From NCBI GenBank assembly GCA_020725425.1, contig DYFA01000012.1, positions 1 through 44,818 of the forward strand: a stretch of 44,818 bases of DNA, given 5' to 3'. This document shows, one piece after another, positions 24,041 through 32,646 of the stretch. Source of the stretch: Aneurinibacillus sp. Lineage in GTDB: Bacteria; Bacillota; UBA5301; DYFA01. Each line of letters starts with the position of its first letter. Position 1 is the stretch's first letter. The notes under the pieces are model-generated. The model made no database searches. It was not told the origin of the DNA and was given only the letters and a program-made list of their open reading frames with translations. Made by a program: the position numbers and the translations under genes.

Positions 24041-25246
24041 ATGCAGCGCGGCTTGCAGTGGCGGGCGCTCCTGCTTTTGGCAGTGCTGGCGGCAGCCGGC
24101 GTCATTCTGTATCAGCTGCCGATCAAGCTCGGCCTCGACCTGCGGGGCGGGGTCCACATCGTCCTGGAGGCCCAGGATGCGCCGGGGACCAAGGTGGACG
24201 CTGACGTGATGGCCCGGGCCAAAGCGGTCATCGATCGAAGGGTCAACGCGCTCGGCGTGGCGGAGCCCATCGTTCAGCTCAAGGGCGAGCGGCAGATCAT
24301 CGTGGACCTGCCCGGCTCGCGCGATCCGCAGAAGGCGATCGAGGTCATCGGAAAGACGGCGGTCCTCGAGTTCCGGGACCCGGAGGGCAACGTCGTGGCC
24401 ACTGGGGCCGACTTCAAGGACGCTTACCTCGAGCAGGACCAGTACGGCCGCCCGGCCGTCGGGTTCGAGTTCAAGCCCGAGGGCGCCAAGCGTTTTGGGG
24501 AGATGACGGCGGCCAACGTCGGCCGGCAAGCGCCGATCGTCCTGGACGGCCAGGTCATCTCCAATCCCGTGATCCAAAGCGCCATCACTGAGGGCCGGGG
24601 GATCATCACCGGCAGCTTCACCTACGAAGAGGCCAAGAACCTGGTCACGCAGCTCCGGGCGGGCGCTCTGCCGGTGCCGCTCAAGGTGGTCGAGGACCGC
24701 TCGGTGGGTCCTACCCTCGGCCGGGAGGCAATCGACAAATCCTTCAAGGCGGCCGTGGTCGGAGTCATCCTGGTCCTCCTGTACATGCTCATCTACTACC
24801 GGCTTCCCGGAACCCTGGCCGACTTGGCGCTCGGGGTGTACGTGATCCTGGTGCTGGCGACCATGGCGGGGCTGCGGGCCACCCTGACCCTGCCGGGCAT
24901 CGCCGGGTTCATCCTCTCCGTGGGGATGGCGGTCGACGCCAACATCCTCATCTTCGAGCGGATCAAGGAGGAGCTGCAGGCCGGCAAGCAGCTGCGGCCG
25001 GCGATTGCCGCCGGCTTCCAGCGGGCCTTCACCTCGATCCTCGACTCGAACGTCACCACCCTGATCGCCGCCGGCGTCCTCTTCTTCCTGGGAACCGGCC
25101 CGATCAAGGGGTTCGCTGTGACGCTGGGCCTTGGTATTCTGGTCTCCCTGTTCACAGCGGTCGTGGTGACCCGCTTGCTCCTCTCGCTCTTGGTGGAGCG
25201 GGATCCGGACAAGTATGCGCCCTTCTTCGGCGTTGCCAGGGGGTGA
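24041..25246 (+). CDS. secD: protein translocase subunit SecD
   Basis: A 401-residue SecD, the proton-driven partner of SecYEG that pulls exported chains outward. It has an N-terminal helix (WRALLLLAVLAAAGVILYQL), a reduced extracytoplasmic region beginning GLDLRGGVHIVLEAQD, and five C-terminal helices with GMAVDANILIFERIKEEL and SILDSNVTTLIAA. The short P1 region is typical of Bacillota and thermophiles. The ATG is at 24041 after AAAGGGGAAATAAGCCC. It is separated from secF by four bases. Confidence 0.97.
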   Translation: MQRGLQWRALLLLAVLAAAGVILYQLPIKLGLDLRGGVHIVLEAQDAPGTKVDADVMARAKAVIDRRVNALGVAEPIVQLKGERQIIVDLPGSRDPQKAIEVIGKTAVLEFRDPEGNVVATGADFKDAYLEQDQYGRPAVGFEFKPEGAKRFGEMTAANVGRQAPIVLDGQVISNPVIQSAITEGRGIITGSFTYEEAKNLVTQLRAGALPVPLKVVEDRSVGPTLGREAIDKSFKAAVVGVILVLLYMLIYYRLPGTLADLALGVYVILVLATMAGLRATLTLPGIAGFILSVGMAVDANILIFERIKEELQAGKQLRPAIAAGFQRAFTSILDSNVTTLIAAGVLFFLGTGPIKGFAVTLGLGILVSLFTAVVVTRLLLSLLVERDPDKYAPFFGVARG

Positions 25247-25250
25247 GGGA

Positions 25251-26210
25251 ATGTACTTTCTCGATCGCATCAAGCTGAATGTCATCGGGCAGCGGAACTG
25301 GTGGTTCACACTCTCCGGCGCTCTCCTCCTGGCGGGACTCATCGCTCTCGGCACCCGGGGGCTCAACCTGGGGATCGACTTCAAGGGCGGCACCATCCTG
25401 CAGCGGACCTTCACCCAGAAGGTCACCGTCGCCCAGGTGAGGCAAGCGCTGAATAGAGCCTCGGCTTCCGGTTTGAAGCTGGGGGAGAGTCAGATCCAGT
25501 CGGCGGCGGGCAACACCGTCATTATCCGCACCCGGGACCTCTCGCCGGAAGAGGAGCGCCAGGTGGACGCGGCGCTGCAAGAGGCCGTGGGACAGATCGA
25601 CCTGACCAAGAACCAGACGGACACGGTCCGGCCGGTCATCGGGCGGGAGCTGACCCAGAACGCCTTCTGGGCCGTGGTGGTCGCCTCGATCCTGATGCTC
25701 CTGTACATCACGCTCCGCTTCGAGTTCAAGTTCGGGGTGGCGGCGATCGTCGCCCTGCTGCACGACGTCTTCATGATCATGGGCCTCTTCGCCCTCACCG
25801 GCAAGCAGGTCGACTCCCCGTTCGTGGCGGCGATCCTGACCATCATCGGGTACTCGATCAACGACACGATCGTCATCTTCGACCGGATCCGGGAAAACCT
25901 CCGGTTCCACCGCAAGGTCGAGAGCTACGCCCAGCTCGTGAACGACTCGATCAACCAGACGCTGGCGCGTTCGATCAACACCGTCGGGACGACTCTGGTC
26001 TCGATCATCGCCCTGTACTTCTTCGGCGGCGAGTCGATCAAGACATTCACTTTCGCTCTGCTCTTCGGCATCCTTTCGGGGTGCTACTCCTCGATCTTCA
26101 TCGCCAGCCCCCTCTGGGTCGTGTGGAAGGAGTGGGAGGAGCGGCGGAAGGCGGCGCGGCCCGCTGGGGCGGGCGGGAGGAAGCGCCTGGCCGAGGCCAA
26201 GGCCCGCTAA
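25251..26210 (+). CDS. secF: protein translocase subunit SecF
   Basis: A 319-residue SecF. It starts MYFLDRIKLNVIGQRNWWFTLSGALLL, has the GLNLGIDFKGGTIL motif at the head of the outside domain, and ends with five helices containing TIIGYSINDTIVIFDRIREN and INQTLARSINTVGTTL. The C-terminal tail is basic. The ATG at 25251 follows GGGGGTGAGGGA. SecD and SecF are separate here, unlike the fused SecDF of B. subtilis. Confidence 0.97.
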   Translation: MYFLDRIKLNVIGQRNWWFTLSGALLLAGLIALGTRGLNLGIDFKGGTILQRTFTQKVTVAQVRQALNRASASGLKLGESQIQSAAGNTVIIRTRDLSPEEERQVDAALQEAVGQIDLTKNQTDTVRPVIGRELTQNAFWAVVVASILMLLYITLRFEFKFGVAAIVALLHDVFMIMGLFALTGKQVDSPFVAAILTIIGYSINDTIVIFDRIRENLRFHRKVESYAQLVNDSINQTLARSINTVGTTLVSIIALYFFGGESIKTFTFALLFGILSGCYSSIFIASPLWVVWKEWEERRKAARPAGAGGRKRLAEAKAR

Positions 26211-26303
26211 GGGCTCGTGACGGCGTCCGGAGGCGATTGGCAGCGCGTGGCGTAGCCCAGATAATGCGGTTATGGCGCGTAGCAGGCGCTCGTCCGAAGC
26301 ACT

Positions 26304-26339
26304 GGAAGGCCAGGGTATATTGCTCTGGCCTCCGTTTTA
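26304..26339 (+). terminator. intrinsic terminator of the secDF operon
   Basis: GGA-a-GGCCAG, 11-base loop, CTGGCC-TCC, then GTTTTAC. It separates secDF from trkHA. Confidence 0.8.
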
Positions 26340-26411
26340 CTTGTGGCCGGAGACGTAGTACACTTACTCACATGCGCACCGCAAATTGACCTAGAGGGCG
26401 GGAACACTACG
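26340..26411 (+). other. leader of trkH, no clear promoter
   Basis: The 201-base gap between secF and trkH holds the secF terminator and then about 72 bases without a convincing -35/-10 pair. I see no conserved c-di-AMP riboswitch core, although potassium transporters are frequent targets of that switch. Confidence 0.4.
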
Positions 26412-27761
26412 TTGAACGGTGTCCTGACAGTTGAACCGCCAAAGAGATTTGCCCCCGGCCAAGTCCTGGTGTTCGGCTTCGCCGGCATGATCCTGGTCGG
26501 AGCCCTGCTTCTCTCCCTGCCCATCGCCTCACAGTCCGGCACTCCGACCGGAATTCTGGACGCCCTCTTCACCGCAACCTCCGCGGTTTGTGTCACCGGC
26601 CTGGTAGTCGTCGATACGGCCGACCACTACAGCCTCTTCGGTGAACTCGTCATTCTGCTGCTCATCCAGGCTGGGGGCCTTGGTTTCATGACGGTTTCCA
26701 CCCTGGTGGCACTTGTCCTTGGCAGACGCATCGGGCTGCACGAGCGGCTGGTCATCCGGGAGGGCTTCAACCAGGAGGAGCTCACCGGCATCGTGCGGCT
26801 GGTACTCAAAGTCCTGGCGACCACGGTGATCGCCGAGGCCGCCGGCGCCCTCCTGTTGTCCACCCGCTTCATCCCTGACTTCGGCCTGGCCAGGGGCGTA
26901 TACTTCTCCATCTTCCACGCCGTCTCAGCCTTCAACAACGCCGGGTTCGACTTGATGGGCAGTTTTCGCAGCCTGACGGCTTACGCCACTGACCCGGTGG
27001 TCACCCTGACCGTCATGGCCCTCGTGGTCACCGGCGGCATCGGCTTCACCGTCATCACCGACGTGGCGCAGAAGCGGCGCTTCCGCCAGTTGACCCTGCA
27101 CTCCAAGGTCGTCCTAGTCGTGACGGCCTTCCTGCTTTTCTTTGGCGCCTTGACCATCTGGCTGCTGGAGCGGAGGAATCCCCTGACCATCGGCGGCCTC
27201 GGACCGGGCGGGCAGTTCCTGGCGTCGCTCTTCCAGGCGGTCACCCCGCGGACAGCCGGGTTCAACACCATCGACATCGCCGCGATGTACTCCTCCACCT
27301 GGGTGTTCCTGATCATCCTCATGTTCATCGGCGCCTCCCCCGGCTCGACGGGAGGCGGCGTCAAGACCACCACCGTCGGCGTGCTCCTGGCCACGGTCTG
27401 GAGCACCATCCGCGGCGATGACGACGTGGTGGTCATGCAGCGGCGCATCCCCCTAGACATCGTCAGGCGCGCCCTGACCATCGTGAGCCTGGCGATCATG
27501 GTCCTTCTGGTGGCCGCCATGGTCCTGTGGCACACGGAGCACCTGGCGATGATCAGGCTCATGTTCGAGGCGACGTCCGCCTTCGGCACCGTGGGACTCA
27601 CCACCGGCATAACCCCCACGCTCTCTGCGGGGGGACGGTTGATGATCATAGCGCTGATGTTTACGGGCAGAGTGGGACCGTTGACCCTGGCGGCGGCGAT
27701 CGCGGCCCGGCAGAAGCCGGCACATTTCCGCGAGCCGGAGGGCCGGATCATGGTCGGTTAA
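26412..27761 (+). CDS. trkH: Trk/Ktr potassium uptake channel subunit TrkH
   Basis: A 449-residue potassium channel subunit with four repeated membrane-P-loop-membrane units. The filter loops read TATSAVCVTGLV, AFNNAGFDLMG, TPRTAGFNTID and ATSAFGTVGLTTG. It begins FAPGQVLVFGFAGMILVGALLLSLP, typical of the KtrB/TrkH group. TTG at 26412 is chosen; a GTG at 26343 would overlap the preceding terminator. The site GAGGGCGGGAA is a little far from the TTG, so the start is the weakest part of this call. trkA follows 15 bases later. Confidence 0.92.
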   Translation: MNGVLTVEPPKRFAPGQVLVFGFAGMILVGALLLSLPIASQSGTPTGILDALFTATSAVCVTGLVVVDTADHYSLFGELVILLLIQAGGLGFMTVSTLVALVLGRRIGLHERLVIREGFNQEELTGIVRLVLKVLATTVIAEAAGALLLSTRFIPDFGLARGVYFSIFHAVSAFNNAGFDLMGSFRSLTAYATDPVVTLTVMALVVTGGIGFTVITDVAQKRRFRQLTLHSKVVLVVTAFLLFFGALTIWLLERRNPLTIGGLGPGGQFLASLFQAVTPRTAGFNTIDIAAMYSSTWVFLIILMFIGASPGSTGGGVKTTTVGVLLATVWSTIRGDDDVVVMQRRIPLDIVRRALTIVSLAIMVLLVAAMVLWHTEHLAMIRLMFEATSAFGTVGLTTGITPTLSAGGRLMIIALMFTGRVGPLTLAAAIAARQKPAHFREPEGRIMVG

Positions 27762-27776
27762 GCGAGGGGAGAGAAC

Positions 27777-28442
27777 ATGGCAGTCAGACGAAAGCAGTTT
27801 GCGGTCATCGGCCTGGGTCGATTCGGCTGCAGCGTGGCCCGGACTCTGGCCCGCGCAGGAGTGGACGTGCTGGCGGTGGACAAGGATGAGGCCCGCGTTC
27901 AGGACATCGCCCCAGAGGTGACCCATGCCGTCCAGGGAGACACCACGGACGAGGCGGTGCTGACCAGCCTCGGGCTGCGCAACTTCGACGTCGTGATCGT
28001 GGCGATCGGTGCGGACATGCAGGCCAGCATCCTGACGACCCTGATGCTGAAGGACCTGGGAGTTCCGTACATCGTGGCCAAGGCGGCGACGGAGCCCCAT
28101 GCGCGGGTGCTGGAGAAGGTCGGCGCCGATCGCGTGGTCCGGCCCGAGTCCGAAATGGGGGAGCGCGTCGCCCACTCCCTCACTGACGTCAACCTGATGG
28201 ACTATATCGAGCTGGCTCCGGGCTTCAGCGTGGTAGAGATCGTCTCGCCCAAAGAGAGCCACGGCAAGAGCCTGAAGCAGTTGGACTGGGGCGCCCGGCT
28301 CGGGGTCAACATCGTCGCCATCCGCCGCGGGACAGCGGTCAAGGCGGCGTGCGGCGCGGAGGACGTGATCGAGCCGGGGGACGTGCTGGTGGCCGTGGGG
28401 CCGGACGACAAGATCCGCCGCATCGAGCACGGCGAATTCTGA
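27777..28442 (+). CDS. trkA: potassium uptake regulatory subunit TrkA/KtrA
   Basis: A 221-residue cytoplasmic RCK protein. The N-terminal Rossmann domain starts FAVIGLGRFGCSVARTLARAGVDVLAVDKDE and ends near residue 140, binding ATP/ADP or NAD(H). The C-terminal RCK_C domain (about 145-218, LAPGFSVVEIVSPKESHGKSLKQLD) is the part that binds c-di-AMP in KtrA-type proteins. GAGGGGAGAGAAC precedes the ATG. It forms a two-gene unit with trkH and lies ten bases before recJ. Confidence 0.94.
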   Translation: MAVRRKQFAVIGLGRFGCSVARTLARAGVDVLAVDKDEARVQDIAPEVTHAVQGDTTDEAVLTSLGLRNFDVVIVAIGADMQASILTTLMLKDLGVPYIVAKAATEPHARVLEKVGADRVVRPESEMGERVAHSLTDVNLMDYIELAPGFSVVEIVSPKESHGKSLKQLDWGARLGVNIVAIRRGTAVKAACGAEDVIEPGDVLVAVGPDDKIRRIEHGEF

Positions 28443-28452
28443 GGGGAGCAGC

Positions 28453-31400
28453 TTGAGCGGGCGTGGAGAGCAACGGTGGCTCTGGCCGGAGACGGTCGAG
28501 GAGCAGGTCGGCGCGCTGGTGAAGGGCGGAATCCACCCCGTCCTCGCCCGGATTCTCGTGAGCCGGGGCTTTACCGACCTGGCAGCGGCGCAGGCCTTCC
28601 TCGAACCCGGGCGATGTTTTGAGGACCCCTGGGCGCTCTCCGGAATGGCGGCGGCGGTGCGGCGGGTCGAGGCGGCGCTGGCGGCCGGCGAGCGGATCCG
28701 GGTCTACGGCGACTACGACGTGGACGGGCTGGCCAGCACCGCCCTCCTCGCGGAGTACCTGGCCGGCCGGGGCGGGCGGGTGGACTTCCGGCTCCCCAGC
28801 CGGTTCGAGGAAGGGTACGGCCTCTCCCGCCAAGCGGTAGAGGAGGCTGCGGCGGACGGAATCCGGCTCTTGATCACGGTGGACTGCGGCGTCACCGCGG
28901 TCGCCGAGGTCGCCCGCGCCGCTGAACTCGGACTCGACGTGATCATTACCGACCACCACGAGCCGCCCGCGGTCTTGCCGCGGGCGGTCGCCGTGCTCAA
29001 CCCGAAGCAACCGGGCTGCCCCTACCCCTTCAAGGAGCTGGCCGGGGTGGGGGTCGCCTTCAAGCTGGTCCAGGCGCTGGCCGGAGTGGGCTGCAACGAG
29101 GCCCGGGAGGCGCTGGCGAACCACCTGGACCTGGTGGCCCTGGGGACGGTGGCGGACGTCGTCCCTCTCGTGGGGGAGAATCGCCTGTACGCCCGCTGGG
29201 GGCTGGATCGGCTGCGGCAGGCGCCCCGGCCGGGCCTGGCAGCGCTTCTGCAGGTGGGGGGGCTTGACCGGAAGAGCGATTCGGCGGTCATCTCCTTCGG
29301 CCTGGCGCCGCGGCTGAACGCCGCCGGGCGGCTCGGCGACCCCACCATCGGAGTGGAGCTGCTTTTGGAAAGGGATCCGGCGCGGGCGGAGAGTCTGGCC
29401 GGCCAACTGGAGGCCGCCAACCGAGCGCGGCAGGCGCTGGAGGAACAGATCCTGGTAGAGGTCCTGGCTTCCCTGGCGGAGCAGGGTGACCCGACCGGGG
29501 CCCCGGTGCTGGTGGCGGCAGGGGAGGGGTGGCATCCCGGGGTCATCGGAATCGTCGCCCAGCGGGTGGTGGAGCTGTTCCACCGGCCGGCGGTCGTGAT
29601 CAGCCTGGAAGGCGGCGTGGGACACGGCTCCGCCCGAAGCATCGCCGCTTTTCACCTGTATGAGGCGCTGTCCGACTGCGCCGACCTGTTCTTGAAGTTC
29701 GGCGGCCATGCCATGGCGGCCGGGTTGACCCTGCCGGCGGAGAACGTGCCGCTGCTGCGGGTGCGCCTCGCGCAGGCGGCGGAAGCGCGGCTCACCCCGG
29801 AGGATCTCCAGCCGACCCTGCGCATCGATGCCTGCGTCGGCGAGGCTGACCTCACTCCCGCCCTGGTGGAGGAGGTGCTAAGGCTGGCGCCCTTCGGCGC
29901 CGGCAACCCCTCGCCAGTGCTGGCCCTCCGCGGGGTGGAGATCGCCGAGGAACGGCTGGTCGGGGAGGGCCGCCATCTGAAGCTGGCAGTCCGGCCGGCG
30001 GGGGGAACGGAGGTGTTCGACTGTATCGGCTGGCGGAAGGCCGCCTGCCAGGAGCGGTTGCGCTGTCACTTCGGCCCGGTGGACCTGGCCTTTTCCCCTG
30101 CCTTGGACGAGTGGCGGGGCGCCCGCCGGCTCCGGCTGGTCCTGCAGGACGTCAAGCCCTCGCCGGGTGAACCGACGCCGATCGATCAGCTTTTCGCCGC
30201 CGCCGAGGCCCCCGCTGATCCCTACGCTACTATCCTCGAGTCGGCCGGTTTCCATACCAAGGTAGTCGGCGTGAGCTTCGAGGGCCGCCAGGAGGTGCTG
30301 GCCGGCCTGCGCCCCGGTCAGCCGTTGCGTCTCGTCCGGGAGCCGGAGAACCCCCACGATCCGTCGGCGGTGCGGGTCGAGACAGAAGAGGGGGTGATTC
30401 TCGGCTATCTCCGGGCAGGGCTCGCCCGCCACCTGGGGCCGGCGATGGACCAGGGGGTCCGGTACACCGCCGCGGTCACTGCGGTGACAGGGGGAGAGGA
30501 CGGCCAACACCGGGGGGTCAACATCTTCCTCGACCGAGAGCCGGGGGAGGAGGAGCTGGCGGCCCGGGCGGAGGCCGGTACCCGTCGGGATAGCCTGGTC
30601 AGGGCCGGTGAGGAGGCTGTCTGGACTGCGATCCGTCAGGCCCTTCTCGAGGATTTCGCTTTCCGGGACAAGCAGTCCGAGGCGCTGGCCCGCCTGCAGG
30701 AGGGGCGCAACACCCTCGTCGTGATGGGGACGGGCCGCGGCAAATCCGCCATCTTCCAGGCGTTCGGGGCTTTCCAAGCTCTGTGTCAGGGCCGAATCAC
30801 GCTGATCCTGTACCCTCTGCGGGCGCTGGTCAACGACCAGCTCGAGGCAGTCCGGCGCCGTCTCTCCGCCCTGGGGCTCCGGGCCTACCAGGCCACCGGC
30901 TCGCTTTCGACCAGGGAGCGGGAGGAGCTTGCCATGGCACTGGCTCTGGGCGAGGCGGACTTCCTCCTGGCGACGCCGGAGTACGCCGAGCTCCATCTCG
31001 CCCGTCAACCGGAGGTCCTCGAGCGGCTGGGCTTCCTCGTGGTCGACGAGGCCCATCACCTGGCCCGGCCGAACAGCAACCGGGCGGCGTACCGGCGGCT
31101 GGGCCGGCTGAGGGAGGCTCTGGGCGGCCCGCTCACGCTGGCGGTGACAGCCACGGCGGACACGGCGACGGCCTCGCGCATTGTCGCTGAACTCTCGCTC
31201 TCCGCGGTGGTGGTGGACCGGACCGTCCGGACCAACCTCCGGATACGGGACGCCCGACAGACCTCCGACGCCGACAAGGCGCTGTATCTCGCGAAGCTTT
31301 TCCGGCGGGGCGAGAAGGCCGTGGCCTACGTGAACAGCCGGGACCAGGCGGTGGAGGTGGCCCGCCGGCTGCGCAAGGCCCACTTGGCCGAAAAGGACGC

Positions 31401-32064
31401 CATCGCCTTCTACCACGGCGGGCTGACGCCCTCCCAGCGGGCGATGCTGGAGGACCTCTTCCGGGAGGGCGCCGTGCGGCTGATGGTGGCGACCAGCGCC
31501 TTCGGCGAAGGGGTGGACGTTCCAGACATCCGCCACGTTGTCCACTACCACCTGCCGTTCAATGAGACCGACTTCAACCAGCAGTCGGGCCGGGCCGGGC
31601 GGGATGGGGAAGAGGCCTGGATCCACCTGCTCTACAACGACCGGGACGTGGAGCTGAACCGGCTCATCCTCAAGGCCAAGGCGCCCGATCGAGAGGCTCT
31701 CCGCCAGGTCTACCTGGCCCTCGAGCAGGTGGCGGCGGCCGGCGAGATCGACCTGGCCAACGCCGATCTTGCAGAGCTGGCGAACGTCACCCCCGACACG
31801 GTCTCCACCTCTCTCGGCATCCTTGTGGAACTGGGACTTCTGGACCGGGTCCGGGACGGGGCGGAGCGCCGTCTGTACCTGCGGGAGAAGCCTGAAAAGA
31901 AACTGGACTTAACCAATTCCATCCGATATAATGAAGGCATGCACGAGCGGGCGGCGTTTGAGGCCTTCCAGGTGGTGGCGAGAACGGCTCCCGCTCAAGA
32001 TTTGCTGGCCATGGTGAACCGGCCGATCGTGCCGGAGTGGCCGGACGAGGAGCGTCAGGCGTGA
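28453..32064 (+). CDS. recJ: RecJ single-strand exonuclease fused to a HIRAN domain and a RecQ-like helicase
   Basis: A 1203-residue fusion, about twice the usual RecJ length. Residues 1-570 are a complete RecJ: YGDYDVDG (D87, D89, D91), TVDCGVT (D144), TDHHE (D167, H168, H169), DHHA1 with GGHAMAAG (417-424) and the OB-fold region. Residues about 598-690 look like a HIRAN domain (FHTKVVGVSFEGRQEVL, ENPHDPSAVRV). Residues 710-1120 form a RecQ-type helicase: Walker A GTGRGKS (759-765), YPLRALVNDQLE, DEAH (865-868), TATAD and QQSGRAGRDG (1043-1052). A winged-helix-like end follows (1130-1203). No frameshift is visible across the joins. RecQ and RecJ jointly process stalled forks and ends, so the fusion joins partners. 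The TTG start follows GAGGGGAGCAGC. Confidence 0.93.
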   Translation: MSGRGEQRWLWPETVEEQVGALVKGGIHPVLARILVSRGFTDLAAAQAFLEPGRCFEDPWALSGMAAAVRRVEAALAAGERIRVYGDYDVDGLASTALLAEYLAGRGGRVDFRLPSRFEEGYGLSRQAVEEAAADGIRLLITVDCGVTAVAEVARAAELGLDVIITDHHEPPAVLPRAVAVLNPKQPGCPYPFKELAGVGVAFKLVQALAGVGCNEAREALANHLDLVALGTVADVVPLVGENRLYARWGLDRLRQAPRPGLAALLQVGGLDRKSDSAVISFGLAPRLNAAGRLGDPTIGVELLLERDPARAESLAGQLEAANRARQALEEQILVEVLASLAEQGDPTGAPVLVAAGEGWHPGVIGIVAQRVVELFHRPAVVISLEGGVGHGSARSIAAFHLYEALSDCADLFLKFGGHAMAAGLTLPAENVPLLRVRLAQAAEARLTPEDLQPTLRIDACVGEADLTPALVEEVLRLAPFGAGNPSPVLALRGVEIAEERLVGEGRHLKLAVRPAGGTEVFDCIGWRKAACQERLRCHFGPVDLAFSPALDEWRGARRLRLVLQDVKPSPGEPTPIDQLFAAAEAPADPYATILESAGFHTKVVGVSFEGRQEVLAGLRPGQPLRLVREPENPHDPSAVRVETEEGVILGYLRAGLARHLGPAMDQGVRYTAAVTAVTGGEDGQHRGVNIFLDREPGEEELAARAEAGTRRDSLVRAGEEAVWTAIRQALLEDFAFRDKQSEALARLQEGRNTLVVMGTGRGKSAIFQAFGAFQALCQGRITLILYPLRALVNDQLEAVRRRLSALGLRAYQATGSLSTREREELAMALALGEADFLLATPEYAELHLARQPEVLERLGFLVVDEAHHLARPNSNRAAYRRLGRLREALGGPLTLAVTATADTATASRIVAELSLSAVVVDRTVRTNLRIRDARQTSDADKALYLAKLFRRGEKAVAYVNSRDQAVEVARRLRKAHLAEKDAIAFYHGGLTPSQRAMLEDLFREGAVRLMVATSAFGEGVDVPDIRHVVHYHLPFNETDFNQQSGRAGRDGEEAWIHLLYNDRDVELNRLILKAKAPDREALRQVYLALEQVAAAGEIDLANADLAELANVTPDTVSTSLGILVELGLLDRVRDGAERRLYLREKPEKKLDLTNSIRYNEGMHERAAFEAFQVVARTAPAQDLLAMVNRPIVPEWPDEERQA
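31904..31932 (+). promoter_or_regulatory. possible internal promoter for apt-relA inside recJ
   Basis: TGGACT, 17-base spacer, TATAAT (31927-31932), about 130 bases before the apt start, in an A+T-rich patch that stands out in the recJ end. The -10 is consensus, the -35 is four of six. Confidence 0.5.
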
Positions 32065-32591
32065 ATCTGAAGGAGATCATCCGGGAGATCCCCGATTTCC
32101 CGAAGCCGGGGATCAACTTCAAGGACATCACCCCGATCCTGGCCAACGGCGAGGCGCTGCGGCACGTGATCCAGCTCCTGGCCGGCCACTTCCGGGAAAA
32201 GGGAGTGGACCGCATTGTAGGGGTGGAGTCGCGGGGCTTTCTCTTCGGCGCCCCTCTCGCCTACGAGCTGGGCTGCGGTTTTGCCCTGGTCCGCAAACCG
32301 GGCAAGCTTCCTTGCTCCGTGGAGCGGGTGGAATACGCCCTCGAATACGGGACCGACGCGCTGGAGATTCACCGGGACGCCGTGGGCGCCGGGCAGCGCG
32401 TCCTGATGGTGGATGACCTGTTGGCGACCGGCGGCACCATCGGGGCGGCGATGGACCTGGTCCACCGGCTCGGCGGGGAGATCATCGGCGCCGCCTTCGT
32501 GATCGAGCTGGCTTTCCTGGGCGGGCGGGCCAGGCTCACCGAGCGGGGCGTCACCGACATTCTGACCCTGGTAACCTACGACGCCGAGTAG
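32061..32591 (+). CDS. apt: adenine phosphoribosyltransferase
   Basis: A 176-residue salvage enzyme forming AMP from adenine and PRPP. It starts VNLKEIIREIPDFPKPGINFKDITPIL and contains GVESRGFLFGAPLAYELG, VRKPGKLPCSV and the PRPP loop VLMVDDLLATGGTIGAAM. The GTG at 32061 overlaps the recJ stop and has GAGGAG nine bases before. Its position between recJ and relA is conserved in Bacillota. Confidence 0.97.
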   Translation: MNLKEIIREIPDFPKPGINFKDITPILANGEALRHVIQLLAGHFREKGVDRIVGVESRGFLFGAPLAYELGCGFALVRKPGKLPCSVERVEYALEYGTDALEIHRDAVGAGQRVLMVDDLLATGGTIGAAMDLVHRLGGEIIGAAFVIELAFLGGRARLTERGVTDILTLVTYDAE

Positions 32592-32609
32592 GTCGAGAGA
32601 GAGGAGAGA

Positions 32610-32638
32610 GCGGCCGGTCGCCTGAGGCGGCCGGCCGC
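32610..32638 (+). terminator. strong stem-loop between apt and relA
   Basis: GCGGCCGG-t-CGCC, loop TGA, GGCG-g-CCGGCCGC: about 13 bp with one G-T wobble. No T-run follows, so it is not a textbook terminator. It ends nine bases before the relA ATG and may instead affect translation or mRNA processing. Confidence 0.5.
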
Positions 32639-32646
32639 CTTGCCCT

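Noticed and set aside
26211-26411. c-di-AMP riboswitch before trkH
   Set aside because: The gap holds the secDF terminator and only about 72 further bases, with no recognisable ydaO-type core.
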